Position numbers and translations under genes: made by a program
Shown: piece after piece, positions 44,420 to 55,310 of the stretch
How positions within the stretch are numbered: position 1 is the stretch's first letter
How the letters are laid out: the number at the start of each line of letters is the position of its first letter
Source: Rheum nobile
Taxonomy: Eukaryota > Streptophyta > Magnoliopsida > Caryophyllales > Polygonaceae
Assembly (NCBI GenBank): GCA_027886185.1
Contig: WOAB01000142.1
Coordinates: 2,852,001-2,916,000, forward strand
DNA length: 64,000 nt
Direction of reading: 5' to 3'
The notes under the pieces: generated by a model
Seen by the model: the letters and a program-made list of their open reading frames with translations, nothing else
Databases searched by the model: none
What the model was told of the DNA's origin: nothing

Positions 44420-47400
44420 CTACAAACACTCTGTCTCACTATCCAAGGACTCAGCTAAATGTGGAGAATCACTAGCCAAGGACACACCTACACCCGAATC
44501 CACGCCCGGTGCCCAAACTGGAGGAACCATCGGCGTCGGTTGAGACGCTGTCTGCCGAGCTGATGTCTGCTGAGCTGCTGTACGCTCTTCCGCCATCCTA
44601 GATGATTCGGCTCTATCAAATATAGTAGAGTCTGTACTATATGCATGGGAAGGCATCTGTGAAGCCCGTACAAGCGGTGGAGCTACAGAAATATCATCAC
44701 CGGAAAGGATGTCATATATATGCTGAAAGTGCTCCAAACACCCTAAACCACCTGCATCTATAAGCTCCAGAAGACGGGCCTTGCTCATCGCCACACGCTA
44801 CAAATGAAAACAAACATTTTAAAAACATAGACTTTCATAAAATAATTAAAAAGATGGGCAAGTGGGACAAAAAACATATCCTTTGCAAGTTGATAGCCGG
44901 AGGTGGTCCTCTACTGATACGAGGCTGGACTGGCGCACTCGGACTCACGTAAGGATGCGACACCTGTAGATACCAGTCTAGGTACGCGTCGTGGACATCC
45001 CAAGCCATCGTGGCAGGAAGACTCGTCAAGATGTGGGGGCAAAGATGATGCTCACGCTGGTCCCACCTGTGCCAACACGGGTCAAAGTGCAACTGGTATC
45101 GCCTCGTCCCCCTAAAATCATGAGGACGCACTGCAACCAGAGGCTCTATGATATCCATCGGCCTGCTCTGTCGATAACTGAACTGGCGTGTAAGCCGATC
45201 TGGCATGTACGGCTCCTCTACACCGAGAAAATGAATATTCCCTCGATAAGTGGAGGCCCTGTGAGCACCTCGAAAATCAAGACCCTCATACGGCATCCAC
45301 CGTATCTGCAATTAACCCAAAAAGAAAAAAACATAAATTAATTCATTAAGCTATCTTACAGTATATTAAAATTGAATAAGAATACGTACATCCTCTGGCC
45401 TATACTCGTCCAGAATCCGTCTGTAGTGTGACTGGTCACAGGGGGGACCGGAGAGGGGTCCTGCCAATGGAGTATCGTCCATCGCGTCGGAGGTCGTCGT
45501 CCGCACCTTCATTGAGGTTAGGGTTGCCCGGGAAGTATACAAAGTACGTCCAAATCCAAACCTGCGTACGGAGGAAGACAACCAATAGTTATAAACAATT
45601 CAATAATATATATTAATGATTTGAATTGTAATTTAACTATAATAAAGGTCTACCTCTAAAAGACGTGTGCAGCCGGCGAACTGTGCAGCTCCGCGTCGAG
45701 AAGCCTCTCGGAGGTTCCTAAAAAAGAGAGCCAAAACCCCGATACCCCAAGCAGTATGAACGACACGCTCCCAGTCCACAAAAAGAGGTAGCAATGTGGT
45801 CTTCATCTCATTCGTTGACTTGTCAACGAAGATGCTAGCCGACATGGCGTGCCATAAGAAACCGGCTGCTATATCCTCTGGATAGGCACCCTCCTCAATC
45901 ATCCTCATCACATGCCTCCCAAGTTGGAATTGCTTGACCCAACCCTTCCTAAGGTCACGGACCATGTCAGCATCATCCTCATCAAAGCTGTACTCCGGAT
46001 CTATCCCAAACAGATAGCCGAACAAGGCCTCACACTCCGCCAGCTCGCTATCCTGACCGGTCCATGGTGACGTCACCTCAAATCCCTCGATCGGCAGCCC
46101 TAAAATCATCTGAACGTCATGTAGAGTAGGACCTATCTCGTCCCAGGGAAAGTGGAAGGTGTTCGTCTCTGGATGACATCTCTCAACGAACACTGAAATG
46201 AGGATGTGATCAGCATTGCCGAACTGTAAATCAAGTAAACCGGTCAACCCCGTCTGCTGTGCAATCCAAAACCAGGAACCCTCCTCAGGGACCCCTATAG
46301 GAATACGATCCCTCCAAAATGCAAACTGCATAGGGCGTGTCTGAACCCTCAAAGTCCTAACAACGTCCTCTGGTGGGTCCAACGACGCCTTCTTCCATAT
46401 CAGCTCCGCAATTTGCGTATCAAAGTTCCTCAACAAAGAAAGAAACTGCTCAGCTGGCTCAGGCGGAGGTGGGGCCTGCGTGGCTGGCTCAGGCGGAGAC
46501 GGGGCCTGCTGAGATGGCTCAGGTGGAGGTGGGGCATGTTGAGATGGAGTCTGCTGATGTGGCTCAGTCGGAGATGGCTGCTGCTGAGGTGAGTCCTCCT
46601 GAGGTGGCTGCTGTTGAGGTGAGTCCTCATGAGGTGGATCCTTCTGATGTGACTGCTGCTCTGGTGGGTCGATAATCAACTCCGGATCCTGAGGGATAGT
46701 AGAAGGACCGGTAGTAAAGTCGTCCTGAGGTGGGTCCTCCATAACCACGTCCTCATCTGAGCGGACGGGACCAACATCGTCCTCACTATCGTCCTCACTA
46801 AGCAGCACCTCCGTGTCCTGCGATACACCAACAACCCTCCTCTTGCGAGCAGATGCAGTAGTAGGGCGACTGTCTCAATCCGACCGTGCGATCTTACCCA
46901 ATACTTCCTATTTTTCCATAAGAAATATAACTATATTTATTTTCCCAATACAACCTAGTTACATATATAGAAAATTGTTTTCTTACAAACAAAATCAATA
47001 TATTAAAATTTTCATTACGATAATATATGTAATATTATTTCACAGTATAATTGAGCCTATTACCTATAGTCTTTTTTAAGAATGATTAAATACAATAAAA
47101 ACTAAGTTTATAAATCTACAATTACAGTAACAATTTAATTAAATAAATTAGATTTAACAAATTAAAAATTACAAACACCATACCTTTTCAGTAAGCCTCC
47201 GTTCATATTTCCGCTTTTGACGAACGGGATTTCCCCCCAAATCTAACATCGCCTCCATCGCAACAGCGCACGCCACGTCGAAGGCATTGTCTGCCCCGAT
47301 ATCCCCCTCCTCGCCCAAATGGTCGCCGACAACCTCCTCGGTCCTGGGCGGCAGGTCGTGCAGCCCAGAGAGCACTTCTTCTTCCCCGGTCATGGGCGGC

Positions 47401-47711
47401 TCCACGTGCAGCCCAACCCCTTCTTCCCCGGTCATGGGCGCCACCTCCTCCACCGCGTCGCCTCCCATGTCCCCCGCCTCGCCTCCCTCTTCCGCTGTGT
47501 CGCCTCCCATGCCGCTGCCGCCAATAAAACAGAAATTCAGCGCCGCCGTCGATTCCGCCGTCGTCGATTCCGCCGTCACCACCGTCGATTCCGCCGTCGA
47601 CACTAGTGGATCGCCGCCGTCGCCGCCGAGAACTCCCACCGCCGCCATCTGATGGTCCATCAAGTCTACCTCTGCCCATATGTCTTCAAAGGAATACTCG
47701 CCGAAATCCAT
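44420..47711 (-). pseudogene. MAIN-like plant-mobile-domain protein
   Basis: Exons on the minus strand: first about 47711-47184 (MDFGEYSFEDIWAEVDLMDH, Glu/Gly-rich), second about 46880-45654, third about 45580-45390, fourth 45305 to about 44880, fifth about 44788-44420. The second exon holds a Pro/Gln-rich repeat region (PPQEDSPQQQP, PPPEPSQQAP) followed by the plant mobile domain (QTRPMQFAFWRDRIPIG, FVERCHPETNTFHFPWDEIG, LHDVQMILGLPIEGF, ALFFRNLREASRRGAAQFAG). The fourth has GNIHFLGVEEPYMPDRLTRQ. This is the architecture of MAIL1/MAIN-like proteins, host versions of which are nuclear proteins needed for silencing and genome stability and which occur in MULEs. A frameshift near a C run at 45450 and an uncertain first donor site suggest decay. 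Function in the element is unknown. Confidence 0.8.
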
Positions 47712-48129
47712 TTTTTTTCTCTCGGATTTGGTTTTTTCGTTGCTCGGAGAAGACGACCCCTCGGCAGCCCTAAATACCGCCGAGCTGGGATTTTTTTGGG
47801 GGATAAGTCTGGGCGGCAGTATGTGCCGCTCATGTTTGAATTTTGAATTCAAAATTTGGGCGGCAAAATTTGCCGCCCAAATTTTGGAGGGTTCTCTAGT
47901 GCCGCCCAGGTTTAACCCGGTTTCCAAAAAACCAAAATTTTTTATTATAAAATAAATAAACTAAATTCCTAAACCGGGTTCTCCCGCAAAAAAAACTGGG
48001 CGGCACGTATTGCCGCCCAGGGCCAAACCGGGTTATCAAAAATTCGGTTTGCTTGGGCTGCACCTAGTGCCGCCCAGAGGCAAACCGGTTTTTGGAAAGG
48101 GTTTTCTGGGCGGCCCGATGTGCCGCCCA
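47345..48129. promoter_or_regulatory. Seven or eight 23-bp modules, right TIR side
   Basis: Modules begin at 47345, 47393, 47810, 47857, 47997, 48054 and 48107. A half-degenerate one ends at 47908. Those from 47810 on lie upstream of the plant-mobile-domain gene. Those at 47345 and 47393 lie inside its first exon. Confidence 0.87.
47771..47776 (-). promoter_or_regulatory. TATA-like box of the plant-mobile-domain gene
   Basis: TATTTA on the minus strand, 33 bp from the nearest module (47810) and 59 bp before the ATG at 47711. Weaker than the other two TATA boxes. Confidence 0.45.
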
Positions 48130-48270
48130 CGGAGGAGTGCGAAGTAAAAAACAAATGCGTGCGCGGTTTTTTCGCCTTTTTTTTATTAGTCGTTCATTCT
48201 CCACTATGAATAGAAGAATTAGGTCTATGTACACTTGCACGCGACACATGAGTTTGATTTTAATAGAGTT

Positions 48271-48287
48271 AACTATATAACGATTGT
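48271..48287. repeat. 17-bp target duplication of the truncated LINE
   Basis: AACTATATAACGATTGT here is repeated exactly at 49085-49101, directly after the A-rich tail. Confidence 0.88.
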
Positions 48288-49084
48288 TCCCGTACTTTTT
48301 CTCTGGTGGAATATCTGGAAAAACCGCAATGCTTTAATTTTTAGAAAAGTTCTTACTCATATTCAGCAAACTGTTAATCGTGCGTACATCTCCTATAAAG
48401 ACTGGACTCTATCCTTATCACAGCAACCTCACTCCTTTGCCAATAAAAGGAAGCGCTCTAATCAATTTTTCCGCTAGCGAAAACCTCCTTCTAGCTGCAT
48501 AAAATTAAATTTTGATGCATCCGTCAAACTTAATGGCTCTATACACATTGGATACGTTTTCCGCAACCACTCAGGTGAGGTGGTCTTCTTAGACCATATG
48601 CAGATTCTTTCTCTGCTCCTCACCTATTAAAGCTGAGGCGCTGGCCGCTGTTGAGTGCCTTCGCAGGGCTATTTCGCAAGGGTTTTCGCGGATAGTTCTT
48701 GAAGGAGATAATTTTTCTGTCATTAATTCAATTCGTGGAATTTGGAAAATTTCTTGGAAAATTTCTACCATAATTTTTGAAATTCGCTCACTATTACATG
48801 GTTTGGATTATGTTCAGGTTCATCATTGCTACCGTGAGTCCAACAAAACTGCTGATTTCCTGGCTAATTCTAACATCTCTCCTACTCTACTCCACAACAC
48901 TATTTCAGATTACCTTCTGTCTCAACATGACTATGCACAGTTGCAACGATCTCGACTTCTATTTTTAGATTCGAGCTCTCCTATTTCTTCAGCTTGTAAA
49001 TCTTTTGTAAAAATCATCTGTTGTAATGATTTAGGTATGTCTTTTGGTTTGTAAAGATATCTTCTGTTTGCCTGTATAAAAAAA
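48288..49084 (+). mobile_element. 5'-truncated L1-like LINE
   Basis: The frame opens FLWWNIWKNRNALIFRKVL (end of the zf-RVT region) and continues into an RNase H domain (CIKLNFDASVKLNGSIHIGY, then after one frameshift near 48600 SPIKAEALAAVECLRRAISQ, GFSRIVLEGDNFSVINSIRG, HHCYRESNKTADFLAN). A TAG near 48474 also interrupts it. The 3' end is a short A run. Truncation plus a 17-bp duplication is the standard product of target-primed reverse transcription. Confidence 0.9.
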
Positions 49085-49101
49085 AACTATATAACGATTG
49101 T

Positions 49102-50254
49102 ATCATATACATTTCAACATCGGGCATATTAAATATTTGATCTAAACAATTAAACTTGGTATATATTGTGTGACGTACATCCTTCCTTGTTCTCCACTCT
49201 CAATGATATTAATCCCGGTCTAAATTAAATATCGTCTTAGCTTTGGACATGATATTTGAGTAAAATATTAATCTAAAATTTTAAATTGTTCAAACTTCTA
49301 TCATTTTTAATGTTTACCACGTGTTTTACCCAATGAATATAGAGTTTGAAAACAAAATAGTTAATAAAAACAAGTTCGTTCAACAGACCTTTTTTCTTAT
49401 TATAAACCCTTTATGAGATTTGGATTGATGTAAAAACTATTTTTTAGTAACAATTTTCATAACTAATTCTTAATTAGATGCCTAAAATACTTAAAATGAC
49501 ATATGAAATTGATCAAAATATAAATGTTAAAATGATACTTAATTTAAATAAGATGGAGTATTGTTCATCAAACTTCTCTTCTTTTATATAAATTCCCTTC
49601 CTCAATCATAACACTTAAATAATCCTTTGTGTTTGTAAAATTGGAGAAATTACATAAAACTGAAAATTAATCTATTGTAATTCTTGTAAGGAAAAAAGCG
49701 ATTGAGAATTGGGAAGTAGATTTGCAAGGGATGGGTCGTAATCAAGGGTTCTTAAATGCCCACTCTCCCTCGATGTGGACTCTCATGTGCTTCTTCTTTA
49801 CTCCCCCACACCCATCTCCATCCTTAATTTCCAAATCTCTACCTTCATATCTTCTCTACCTTCATATCTTCTCTTTGATTTGTTTTTCCTTTTTTGTTTA
49901 TACGAATCTTCTTTTTATGGAGTTTATACTGATCTTATAGGCCAGATAATGAAAGATGGAAACTTTCAATCAATTTCAAATCTTGTAGAGATTTTGTACG
50001 ATAATAAGAGTTTAGACTTTTTTTTGGGAGTTTCGTTTGATAAGGCATTATTAGTTATAATGTGACCAAGCATTTGTATATATCTCTATGCTCTGTATAG
50101 TTTTGGTTGATAAAACTCAAAATTAAAATATTATTAAATATTTATGAAAGTTAATCTGGTAATTATAAGCTTAATCTCTTGACACATATGGTGATAATGT
50201 TTTTTGTATGATTAAAATTGAAAATATATACGCAAATATATATATATAGAATTA
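49102..50254. other. AT-rich DNA, no gene seen
   Basis: A TATATAAATT box near 49596 is followed by short open frames (49722-50065) in which two overlapping frames are equally open. I do not call a gene. Confidence 0.55.
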
Positions 50255-52262
50255 AGATCTAGTAAAACAGCCTACTAAGGTAAAACGGAAGTACAAATAA
50301 TGACCTTTAGATTAGAATCAAATCAATGATCCCGATTGAAACTAAAAGGGTATAAATTTTTATATTAAATTGCACACACACTAGATTTTTTATTCCCCAT
50401 GATTTTAGGGATACCAAAATCCCTCAAAATCTCCACCTTCCTATTTGAAAAATTATACCCTCTCTCTCAGTTACTCATCTCTCTCTTTCCATTCGAAGAT
50501 GAACCCGATGATGCTTCCGATCAACCTCCTCCAACGCCCAGTTCCGGGCTCGCCGGTGGTCGCGAACAACAGCAAGGGACGATGGTCGCGAGCAGCATCA
50601 GTGGGGTGGTCGCGAGCAGCAGCAAAGGACGTGAAGTCGTCAGCCCTGCGGTGGACATGGGTTCGGATCTGGCGGTCGCACAACAACAACGGGCGATGGT
50701 CGCCAACCCCACGGTGGATCTGGGTAGAATCGGAGCCCCTCTGTTGCTGTCGTTGCCTCTCGAACTGCCTCTCGCAGCGGTGGATTCCTTCCCGAAAATC
50801 TCAATGACCTCTCAGTTAAAACGCCATATCTTTTGATTCACAACTCAGAAAATTCTCAAATTTTGAGGGACGAAATTAGACTTCCAGATCTAACTCTGGG
50901 AGTTAGAATCATCCAATTCCAAGTCCAGACGAAAGAGAATGAGCTAGTTGAAGTCACGCTGGATTTCTGGAAATTTGCTGTCAATTCTTGCAGAAGTTGA
51001 AGAGCAATTCCTTGCACCAGCGTCAAGATCATCCACGCCAGGTACTTGAACCTCTTCAGAACTTTTTCATTCTAAGTCAACAAATCGCCGTTTCCTTTTA
51101 ACGTACAAAATTAGAGTTTTGATGAGAATTTGGCATATTTGGCATCGATTTTACGGCTTTTGGATTTTTTTTCTAGATTTGAACCTTGAATTTGTCCAAA
51201 TTTTCATTGTTGATTTTGGTTACAGTTCAATATTGTTGAAACTGGATTTAGTGCAATTTGTTGGAAATTTGCTATTTTTATGAATATTGACTACTTACTT
51301 GTATGACTATGCGTACAAAATACGTGAATATCATCACATATGGAATGAATATCGCTATTATAATATTCAAATTGCTTGTTGATGGTGTTGTTTGTACTAT
51401 TTGCAATTGATATTCAAATTGTATGATGTGATATTCACTATAATGTTGTTCATATTCATGAGGTTTCATGCGTTGAATAGTCGATATTCAAATTTTATGA
51501 TATGATATTCAATATAATGTTGTTGATATTCATTATAATAATGTTTATATTCAGGTTGATCGTGTGACTGTGTGACAAAAAATCGACGCGACAATGTCAT
51601 TGTTAAACCTTACCGCCATGAATCGAAGCTTCGAAGATATTGGGTGGTGATATTCGTGTAGTTAGGTGATGATATTCATGTACTTGGTGACTATATTAAT
51701 GTAATTGGGTGGTGGGCGGTGGGCGATATTCACAAAATGGGTAGTGATATTCACAAATTGAGTGGTGATATTCATGTAAGTGAATTTGATATTCACGTGA
51801 TTAATTGAGATATTCATGTAACTTAGTGTGATATTCATATTATCAAGTGGTGAAATTCATGATTTAAGTGATGATATTCACATTTTTAAGATATTAAATA
51901 TTCACTTATTAAATAGAAATCGATATTCAAACAAACATGAACGATATTCATTAACAAATGATTGATATTCGTGAACACACTAACGATATTCACGAACGTT
52001 TTAAAGTGTTCTTTCCATTTAAATTTTAAATATTTGAATGGGAGCAAAATCGATTAGGAAAGAGAATATTATCTTAATTTCTCTCTCCTGTAACAACCAA
52101 AATTAATTATTTTATTAATAATAATATCCTTATTAGGTTAGATTTGGTGGTTAGGGCTCTACCATATCTCTCCTATAACCCATTAATTCAACCATCCATC
52201 AACATCAATCCGACGCTCCAAATTAGTACTTTCGTTATACCATAACAACCGTTTTACCGGAG
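50255..52262. mobile_element. TIR element with GATATTCA array
   Basis: The left end TAGTAAAACAGCC...AAGGTAAAACGGAAGTAC and the complement of the right end (GGTAAAACGGTTGTTATGG...AACGAAAGTAC) are inverted with about 70% similarity over 35 bp. No clear target duplication. A GC-rich part (50500-50800) contains GGTCGCGAGCAGCAGCA repeats and open frames on both strands, none with a recognised domain. The superfamily is unknown. Confidence 0.5.
51360..52000. repeat. Dispersed GATATTCA repeat array
   Basis: About 22 occurrences of ATATTCA or ATATTCG, most as GATATTCA, at irregular spacing of 15-60 bp. The linkers are unrelated, so this is not a simple tandem repeat. Confidence 0.8.
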
Positions 52263-52846
52263 CGTCCCCATATATATATATATATATATATATACAAAAA
52301 ATGAAAATAAATAAGGAATTTCATACAAATAACTGAATAAGAAAACATCTAAGTTTAGATTTAAGTCATGAGAACTTAATTATGTATAATTAATTAAAAG
52401 AAAAAATACTTAAATTATATCACATATTTATTTCAAATATTTTTGATATATTATTACCACTTTTGCATCATGAATCATATATTACCAATTATGTTTAATT
52501 GCATGTTACCAATTATATGGATTTAAGTATTAAAACTATAAGATATAACATAACTAATAAGGTAAAAACATATTATAGATAAGTTTATTAACAAATAAGA
52601 AAAAACTAATAAGATAAAAATATATAAATAATCTTTGAGATGATAGTATCTGTATAATAAAGGTAAGTTATTTTAGATAAAATAAAGAAATTGATAAAAA
52701 AATATATATATAAATATCAAAATTTGGAGAAGGATACAACTATAATTGTACATCGAGATTTGCTTATGTGGTATAATTCACGGGCTGACATGTAGAAGAG
52801 ATAATTATAGCTTTAGTATAATATATAGATATAGATAGATAGATAG
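52263..52846. other. AT-rich DNA with microsatellites
   Basis: A (TA) run at about 52271-52294 and a GATA-like run at about 52825-52850. No gene. Confidence 0.7.
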
Positions 52847-52856
52847 AATATAGATA

Positions 52857-53420
52857 GGATTTGGGTTCCCGTGCGAAATGCGAAGAAATCTCGGCCGTAC
52901 GTTTTTTTTTTTTTTTTTTTGGGTCAACAACTTTTTTTTTTTCATTTTCGTCCCATGATCATTCTGGAAAAGCCTATATAGAAGATTCACGAATAAGCAC
53001 TAGATGTTCCTTTATTTATACATTCACGTTCACAAATAAGCACTGAATGTTCAAAGACATCTGTTGAAACATGATCATGTTATATGTGAACTTATACGGC
53101 ACATACAATGAACATATAGTACTTATATGTGAACGTTAATAATTGTCTATTCCAGAACGATAAGAGACAATAAATATATACAAAAAATAAATAAATTGTT
53201 GATCGAAAAAAAAAAAATTCACCATATTTACGGTTATGCCACCGCATCACTATTCACTATCCCTCCCTTTTTTTAACAGTACAGTGTCCTTGAATATTAC
53301 CCCCAGATAATGAACATTACCGCTTAGAAAATGAACATGTGGTGTCTATTTATGAACTCGAATAAACGTGACTGCTTCGCATTTCGCATGGTAAACATAT
53401 TTCGCACGTGAAACGGACTC
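52857..53420. mobile_element. Small MULE-like MITE with 9-bp TSD
   Basis: Direct flanks ATATAGATA (52848-52856 and 53421-53429). The ends GGATTTGGGTTCCCGTGCG and the complement of CGCACGTGAAACGGACTC are imperfect inverted repeats, with GTGCGAAATGCGAAG-like words repeated inside both. The GATA-rich left flank means the duplication could be partly chance. Confidence 0.6.
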
Positions 53421-53496
53421 ATATAGATAGATTATTAGTTATCGTATAAGTAATCTTACTAAACATATTGTAAGACTCCTAGTCCTAACTAGCTTA

Positions 53497-53700
53497 GTGC
53501 GTTCCTCACACGTGTTTTATGCATAAAAAGTATATCAATTTACATTTAGAAAAAAATATAGGACAATTCTATAGTTGAATAATATAATTTATTTTTATAG
53601 TAGTGATAATTTAAATCAATTAATATAAAGTATGATAAATAATAATATATTTAACAAAAATAATGACTATTAAGATATGTATATTAAGATAATAGCTTAT
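53497..53700 (+). repeat. Third copy of the AT-rich dispersed repeat
   Basis: It starts ACTAGCTTAGTGCGTTCCTC and shares AAAGTATATCAATTTACATT with the complement of 1-296 and with 27985-28190. The match fades after about 80 bp. Confidence 0.4.
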
Positions 53701-53712
53701 TATATGTATTAC

Positions 53713-53990
53713 TTTTTTTTTGTCAAGAAATGAGCCTAGCTCGTGATGAAATTTTATTAGCTAGAAATTGAAATATCCTCCAGAGAAGATAGAAGGTCTA
53801 AATCATACATAAACTGAATGCTGCTAGGAAGTTCATGATAAATAATAAACTCAAAAAGGGATATAAAAGACAATTGAGCGATACCATCTGCCACAACATT
53901 ATTCGACTTGCGGGTGTGTTGAATTCATATTAGCCATGGGTTGTCGTCAATGAGCCTCCAACACTGCTTGATTAAAAAAAAACCAGGATG
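53713..53990 (-). pseudogene. LINE 3' end: RNase H tail and poly(A)
   Basis: The minus strand reads WRLIDDNPWLI-stop-IQHTRKSNNVVADGIAQL, the conserved end of plant LINE RNase H (normally RxxNxVAD). A stop, a TAATAAAATTTC-like signal and an A run (53713-53722) follow. The upstream part is cut off where the LTR at 53996 begins. Confidence 0.75.
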
Positions 53991-53995
53991 GGTAA

Positions 53996-54577
53996 TGATG
54001 CGTCCCGACATCAATCCAAGCCGGGCTACGGCGAGCCCAAGGCGACCGAGACCGTGACGTCCCCCTTGGCATATGACTTAGTCTAGTTTAGCCTATTTTA
54101 TATTATTTCCCGTTTTAGCATGTTTCCCTTTTTAGCAATTCCATTTCCGTACTTTCTATTTCGGACGTGTGCTTTTCTCTTGCTAGAGAAGGCTAGCCCA
54201 TTAGTGTGTTTTCGGCTCAAGCCCATTAGGGTTCTTGGTTGTGCCCTTTGCCTTTAAATAGGCATCGTTGTACCTCTTATCATTCACGTTCAAATTAACC
54301 CAAGTAAAGTACGAGTCGAGTTTTCCTCCTTCTTCGGGTTCGGACGTCAAACACATATCTTACTTCGCATCTTCTTCTTCCGCTGCAGACGCTACTGCAT
54401 TCCGTAGATCGTCGCTTCGAGCGTCTCGCCCCGCACTCGCCCAAAGCAAGCACAAGAGACCCGCAAACCATCCATTCGGTGGTTCGTACCTATCCCGGTT
54501 ACCACGAGAAGGAACATAGGCCGCTCCCTGCCTAGATCGGGCAACCACGTGCCTCCGAGCCACCTCAGAATGCATCA
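53996..54577 (+). repeat. LTR (582 bp) of a retrotransposon
   Basis: The ends TGATGC...GCATCA are perfect inverted repeats. A TATA box CTTTAAATAGGC lies at about 54250. A primer-binding site follows two bases after the 3' end. No partner LTR is found downstream in the window. Confidence 0.82.
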
Positions 54578-54579
54578 AC

Positions 54580-54591
54580 TGGTATCAGAGC
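54580..54591 (+). other. Primer-binding site for initiator tRNA-Met
   Basis: TGGTATCAGAGC is the standard complement to the 3' end of plant initiator tRNA-Met and lies directly 3' of the LTR. Confidence 0.9.
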
Positions 54592-55310
54592 AGCCAGCCG
54601 GCATGCAGCGTGCGTTCCTTCTCCGACGACTCCAGCCGCGCACCCGCGAGTGACTCAACGTGCACCTTCTCGCCCTCGCTCGTGTGCGCGCCCATCGACG
54701 CCAGCAACGCAGCCGCGCCCGCGAGCGACCCAGCGGGCACACTTCTCCCTCGCTCGCGCGCTCCCGGCGACCCACTCCAGACCCACCGCCGCGCCCATAG
54801 CCGAGCCCACCCGCCACAACCCCTTCCGCCACCACCCCTTCCGCCACCACAAGAAATCCCCCTCGACTTCTGTCCAGATTTCTCCCAAATACTTTTTCTG
54901 TTTTCTTAAATATTCTTCCATAACCTTGTAGAGCATCTCGATACGAGTCCGGACATATAAAATTCGCCAAAAACAGACATCATTTGATCCTTCAAAAGGT
55001 CAAAATACGAACCCTTTCCTGCTGCCCAAACCCTAGCCGCAAGCTGCGACCGCGGCCACAACCGCAACACCCGCGACCGCGGCCACAGTAGCCGCTACCT
55101 ACCCAACCCCCTTCCCTTTCCTTATCCACAGCCAACAACTTCCCACCAAATCCGAGATTTTCTCTCTTCAATCTCGGATTCTCAAATCTCCCACCATATC
55201 TTGGCTGATCTTGTTTTTGAATTTCAAATTCAAATTCAAAATCAATCCTCTTCTTTCCTTAACCAACAACCCACACCATGGCCCGACCCTAAGCCAGCCG
55301 CACCCGCTCC
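54592..55310 (+). other. GC-rich leader of the LTR element
   Basis: Two parts are visible: a Pro/Arg/Ser-coding GC-rich stretch open on both strands, and from 54936 a segment (ATACGAGTCCGGACATATAA...) that also occurs at about 792-870 and 1978-2056. CCGCGACCGCGG palindromes follow (55047-55082). It may be the untranslated leader or a nested LTR piece. Confidence 0.5.

Larger units (their letters stand above)
39180..48174. mobile_element. Near-complete 9-kb MULE with three genes
   Basis: The left end GGCGAAAAACCGCACAC and the complement of the right end (CGAAAAAACCGCGCACGC) begin TIRs that share TACTTCGCACTCCTCC and a series of 23-bp palindromic modules. It contains a transposase-OTU gene (plus), a small gene with an acidic C-terminus (minus) and a MAIN-like plant-mobile-domain gene (minus). 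All three have modules upstream. Stops and frameshifts show that this copy is not fully functional, but the layout is almost intact. Confidence 0.9.

Noticed and set aside
46373..46675. Plus-strand open frame rich in Val/Glu/Ala
   Set aside because: It is the complement of the Pro/Gln repeat region of the plant-mobile-domain gene and has no domain of its own.
47203..47679. Long open frames on both strands in the GC-rich first exon of the plant-mobile-domain gene
   Set aside because: They are shadows caused by codon bias and repeats. Only the frame starting at 47711 has a promoter layout and joins the plant mobile domain.
49590..50065. TATA box followed by a small hydrophobic protein
   Set aside because: Two frames are equally open, there is no recognisable domain, and the composition is simple. 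Support is too weak for a gene call.
50399..50836. Possible host gene exon with overlapping open frames
   Set aside because: Three frames are open at once, the sequence is repeat-like (GGTCGCGAGCAGCAGCA), and it lies inside a TIR element.
54360..54970. Arg/Ala/Pro-rich open frames on both strands
   Set aside because: GC-rich LTR and leader sequence. No domain, and the LTR and primer-binding site explain the region.
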